Positions 17,590 to 19,681 of a DNA stretch of 19,681 nt are shown in pieces. Below the pieces are notes generated by a model that saw only the letters and a list, made by a program, of their open reading frames with translations, made no database searches and was not told where the DNA came from. The position numbers and the translations under genes are program-made. How positions within the stretch are numbered: the stretch's first letter is position 1; every line of letters begins with the position of its first letter. Origin of the DNA: Actinidia chinensis (lineage: Eukaryota > Streptophyta > Magnoliopsida > Ericales > Actinidiaceae); assembly GCA_009663005.1 (NCBI GenBank), contig VIGQ01002175.1:1-19681 (forward strand), read 5' to 3'.

Positions 17590-18973
17590 ATGGAGGACAT
17601 CTCTCAGGCAATTTGCTTACTGATCAAGGCTCGATCAGTTGGGCATTCGCAGAACCTATTGGGGTATGGTGGTTTAGTTCGGATCTTTTTTAATAGAAAC
17701 ATTTTTAGTCTTCTAACCCACCTGATGATGACTGACTGCAGCCATCCCAACAGTTGTTGGACCACCGCATGTTTCTATCCTCGATTTTTTCTATTCTCCT
17801 CCTTCATTCTCTAAAACGCTACAACCCCCCTCACAAATTTCGTCAAAAATCCTAAATTTATAAATATATTTATAAAACTGAACTTTATAATATATTATAA
17901 AAACAATTTTAAAAATTAGTACCCAACAGAAATTATAACTCTGGATTCAAATTGCCGATCACGAGATCCCATATTTTATTAAGTTTGTTTGAAAACAATT
18001 TACGGCAAAAATAGAAAATTCCTAAATAACAATTTTTCATTGATATCATTGTATATAAAGTAAACTAAATTTATAATTACAAAATAAAATAAAAAATAAG
18101 TTACAAATAAAATTATGAGCCGAGTCCTGGTCATCCAAAGATGGGATGTATTCAAATTTGTCCCTTATAATGATGAATTTTCATCTTGTTTTCGGCACGG
18201 CTTCCGCAATCCGCCCCCTTCCCCCTCAAGATATACGTGGAAGATTTAAATTGATATTCTAAAATTCTCAAAAAAATCAAAATATAATTTTTAAGAAAAC
18301 TTGTTCTTGGTTGATGGTTTTAGAACATTTAATTTTTTTTGAGATTTTTTTTTTTAAAAATACTGTAGTTTTGAGAAAAGATTTCAAGATGTATTCAAAT
18401 TTCTCAAAAATATTTTTTCAGTAAAAATATATAATATATGAAAAAATGATGTTTTTTATGCGAAACACCATTTTTTTGAAAAAACCATTCTACACAATTA
18501 ATTTGAAAAATTAGACCAAACAAAGCCTAAATATTTTTGGTGAAATGAATAAGATATAGAAAGATGCCTGGTTTTGTATTTTCAAAATTATCTTATTATG
18601 TCAACCAATTTTAAAGTTTTTATAATTTAGGCATGGTAGACGTGTCTTTTCTAACCCACACTTTCTTTTAATCCATACATAATTAGTTCCTCATAAATAA
18701 AAAAGATGTACCTTCTACTTGGATAACACAACAAGACAATAATGCTCTCACAATGCCAAAATAGTTAGGAAATGGAAACACAATATAGAAATTACTCGTA
18801 AAATAAAAGGGCATAAATAAACTTTAAAAACTAAGCGGGCGGCCATGGAGTCATCATACCCTAATCAAATAACTATAGCCAGTAATAACTTCTACACCCA
18901 TTTCAGACAATTTCAAAAGAATTCAGAATCACGGTACCTAGCATGAAAATCAAGCAGCCTGCCGCAGCAAACT
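17590..18973. other. No gene seen; AT-rich decayed repeats
   Basis: The plus-strand frame at 17590-17814 has no recognisable motif. The minus strand near 18217-18235 reads CTTGAGGGGGAAGGGGGCGG, which resembles a polypurine tract, but no LTR was found beside it. The rest is A- and T-rich. Confidence 0.4.
18298..18531. mobile_element. Possible decayed MITE
   Basis: The right end reads, on the minus strand, AGGCTTTGTTTGGTCTAATT, a typical MITE terminus. The left end (CTTGTTCTTGGTTGATGG) is only loosely similar. A nested inverted repeat, TTTTGAGAAA with TTTCTCAAAA, sits at about 18369-18409. Boundaries are uncertain. Confidence 0.3.
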
Positions 18974-19617
18974 CTATTTCCTTGTGGGTCTCTTAGTTTC
19001 CATAAGAAGATAATCAGATAATGAATTGGGAATCAAGATGAGTTCATTTTTTTCTCCTCACAGTCACACCAAATGCCTCCTCCACGTCTAGCTCTTTTTC
19101 TTTCATTCCATTGAAAGCTTCATCCAAAGGTACGAACAATTGTGCAAGTGGAAGCTCAATGTTAGGCACGGCAAATATACCATCCCCGGACAATCCTCCC
19201 TCCCGGACCAAACGGGATGAATTGGAAATCGTTTCGCTTAAAATCATTCTGCTTCCAAAACCTCTCTGGGTAAAATCATCTCTCCGCCTCGTTTCTCGTG
19301 TTTGGGCGCGGGCCCGATGCCTAAGGCATTTGACAATGACTTTGGTCTTGGCAGGTACAAAAGTACCCATTTAATCACACATTGCTCACTTGATCTCTTG
19401 GGACTAAAAGGGAGCTATGGGTGAAGCCTTAATGGCTCTTTGATTACAGAGTTTAAGTAGTTACTCATGAAGGCCCGATGACTCGCGTTTCCTTTTTTGG
19501 TAAAGACATTTCTTACCTCTGTTTGTGCTTCTTCTCATCGCTTGTGGGTTTTTGATAGTTCGACATTGCCCACTCTTCTGTTGTTGAGGCTGTCTTACTT
19601 CCAGCACTGAACATGTT
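18974..19617 (-). pseudogene. Cytochrome P450 (CYP71 family, CYP71D-like), last exon, broken
   Basis: A haem-thiolate monooxygenase exon, read on the minus strand from the acceptor AAATTTCAG at 19618. Motifs in order: I-helix MFSAGSKTAST with AGxxT; TEEWAMSN; KNPQAMR; AQTEVRNVFTKKGN; K-helix VIKEPLRLHP with ExxR kept; LLVPR; FVPAKTKVIV; PERFW (the PERF motif); NDFQFIPFGPGGRI at the haem loop; PNIELPLAQL; EAFGVTVRRK near the C-terminus. The exon needs several frame changes and has one in-frame stop after LRLHP. One T appears missing exactly at the haem-ligand cysteine, and an extra A in the final A7 run cuts the end (TGA at 19044; the other frame stays open to 18974). Family assignment rests on motif order and on the intron just before the I-helix. 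The family serves terpenoid and other specialised metabolism on the ER; the substrate cannot be told. Confidence 0.88.
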
Positions 19618-19681
19618 CTGAAATTTATATGCGGTTTGTATGTTTCAGTATAGGTTATACGTATAAAATTTACTTTCGTTG
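19618..19681 (-). other. Part of the P450 intron, running off the window
   Basis: AT-rich sequence upstream (minus strand) of the AAATTTCAG acceptor. CYP71-type genes usually have a single intron just before the I-helix, so exon 1 should lie beyond the right edge. Confidence 0.65.

Noticed and set aside
18180..18240. Purine tract on the minus strand (CTTGAGGGGGAAGGGGGCGG) as a retroelement PPT
   Set aside because: No LTR-like repeat or PBS was found on either side.
19111..19374. An 87-codon plus-strand open frame
   Set aside because: Antisense shadow of the P450 exon; the minus strand carries AGxxT, ExxR, PERF and the haem loop.
1..19681. tRNA, rRNA, CRISPR array or bacterial-type operon
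   Set aside because: No cloverleaf-like segment, rRNA core, regularly spaced repeat array or closely packed gene set was seen on reading both strands.

Overview
The window looks like nuclear DNA of a flowering plant, probably a eudicot. It is AT-rich intergenic sequence with GT-AG-type exons, LTR retrotransposons primed by tRNA-iMet, MITE-like foldback elements and one exon of a plant CYP71-type cytochrome P450. There is no bacterial gene organisation, and no tRNA, rRNA or CRISPR array was seen. Most of the longer open frames are chance frames or shadows.

Layout. 1-1600: T-rich sequence with a few weak exon candidates. 2388-4297 (minus): the best protein-coding signal after the P450, an unrecognised multi-exon gene; four exons near its 3' side keep one open phase across three GT-AG introns. 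4442-4582: a short MITE just upstream of those exons. 5455-6665: a tandem array of two small non-coding LTR elements sharing their middle LTR (TRIM-like, minus orientation). 7636-7750: one isolated exon candidate. 8380-9181: one foldback element apparently nested in another. 10228-11595: two diverged direct copies of a ~300-360 bp module. 12680-16005: a complete but internally deleted Ty1/copia element on the minus strand, with a 5-bp target duplication, both LTRs, PBS, PPT, and gag, protease and pre-integrase remnants but no visible integrase core, reverse transcriptase or RNase H. 16111-16514: a GC-richer island with a strong hairpin and an unrecognised open frame. 18974-19681: the last exon of a CYP71-type P450 on the minus strand, broken by several single-base shifts.

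Interpretation. This is mainly a graveyard and nest of transposable elements between gene remnants. The P450 exon, the copia polyprotein and the paired LTRs are all disrupted mostly by single-base insertions and deletions. Either they are old pseudogenes, or the sequence is an error-prone long-read assembly; the window alone cannot separate the two. No clearly new enzymatic or defence system was seen. The most unusual items are the shared-LTR TRIM array with its internal duplication, the gag-protease-only copia derivative, the nested foldback elements, the unexplained frame at 16155-16514 and the unidentified minus-strand gene.
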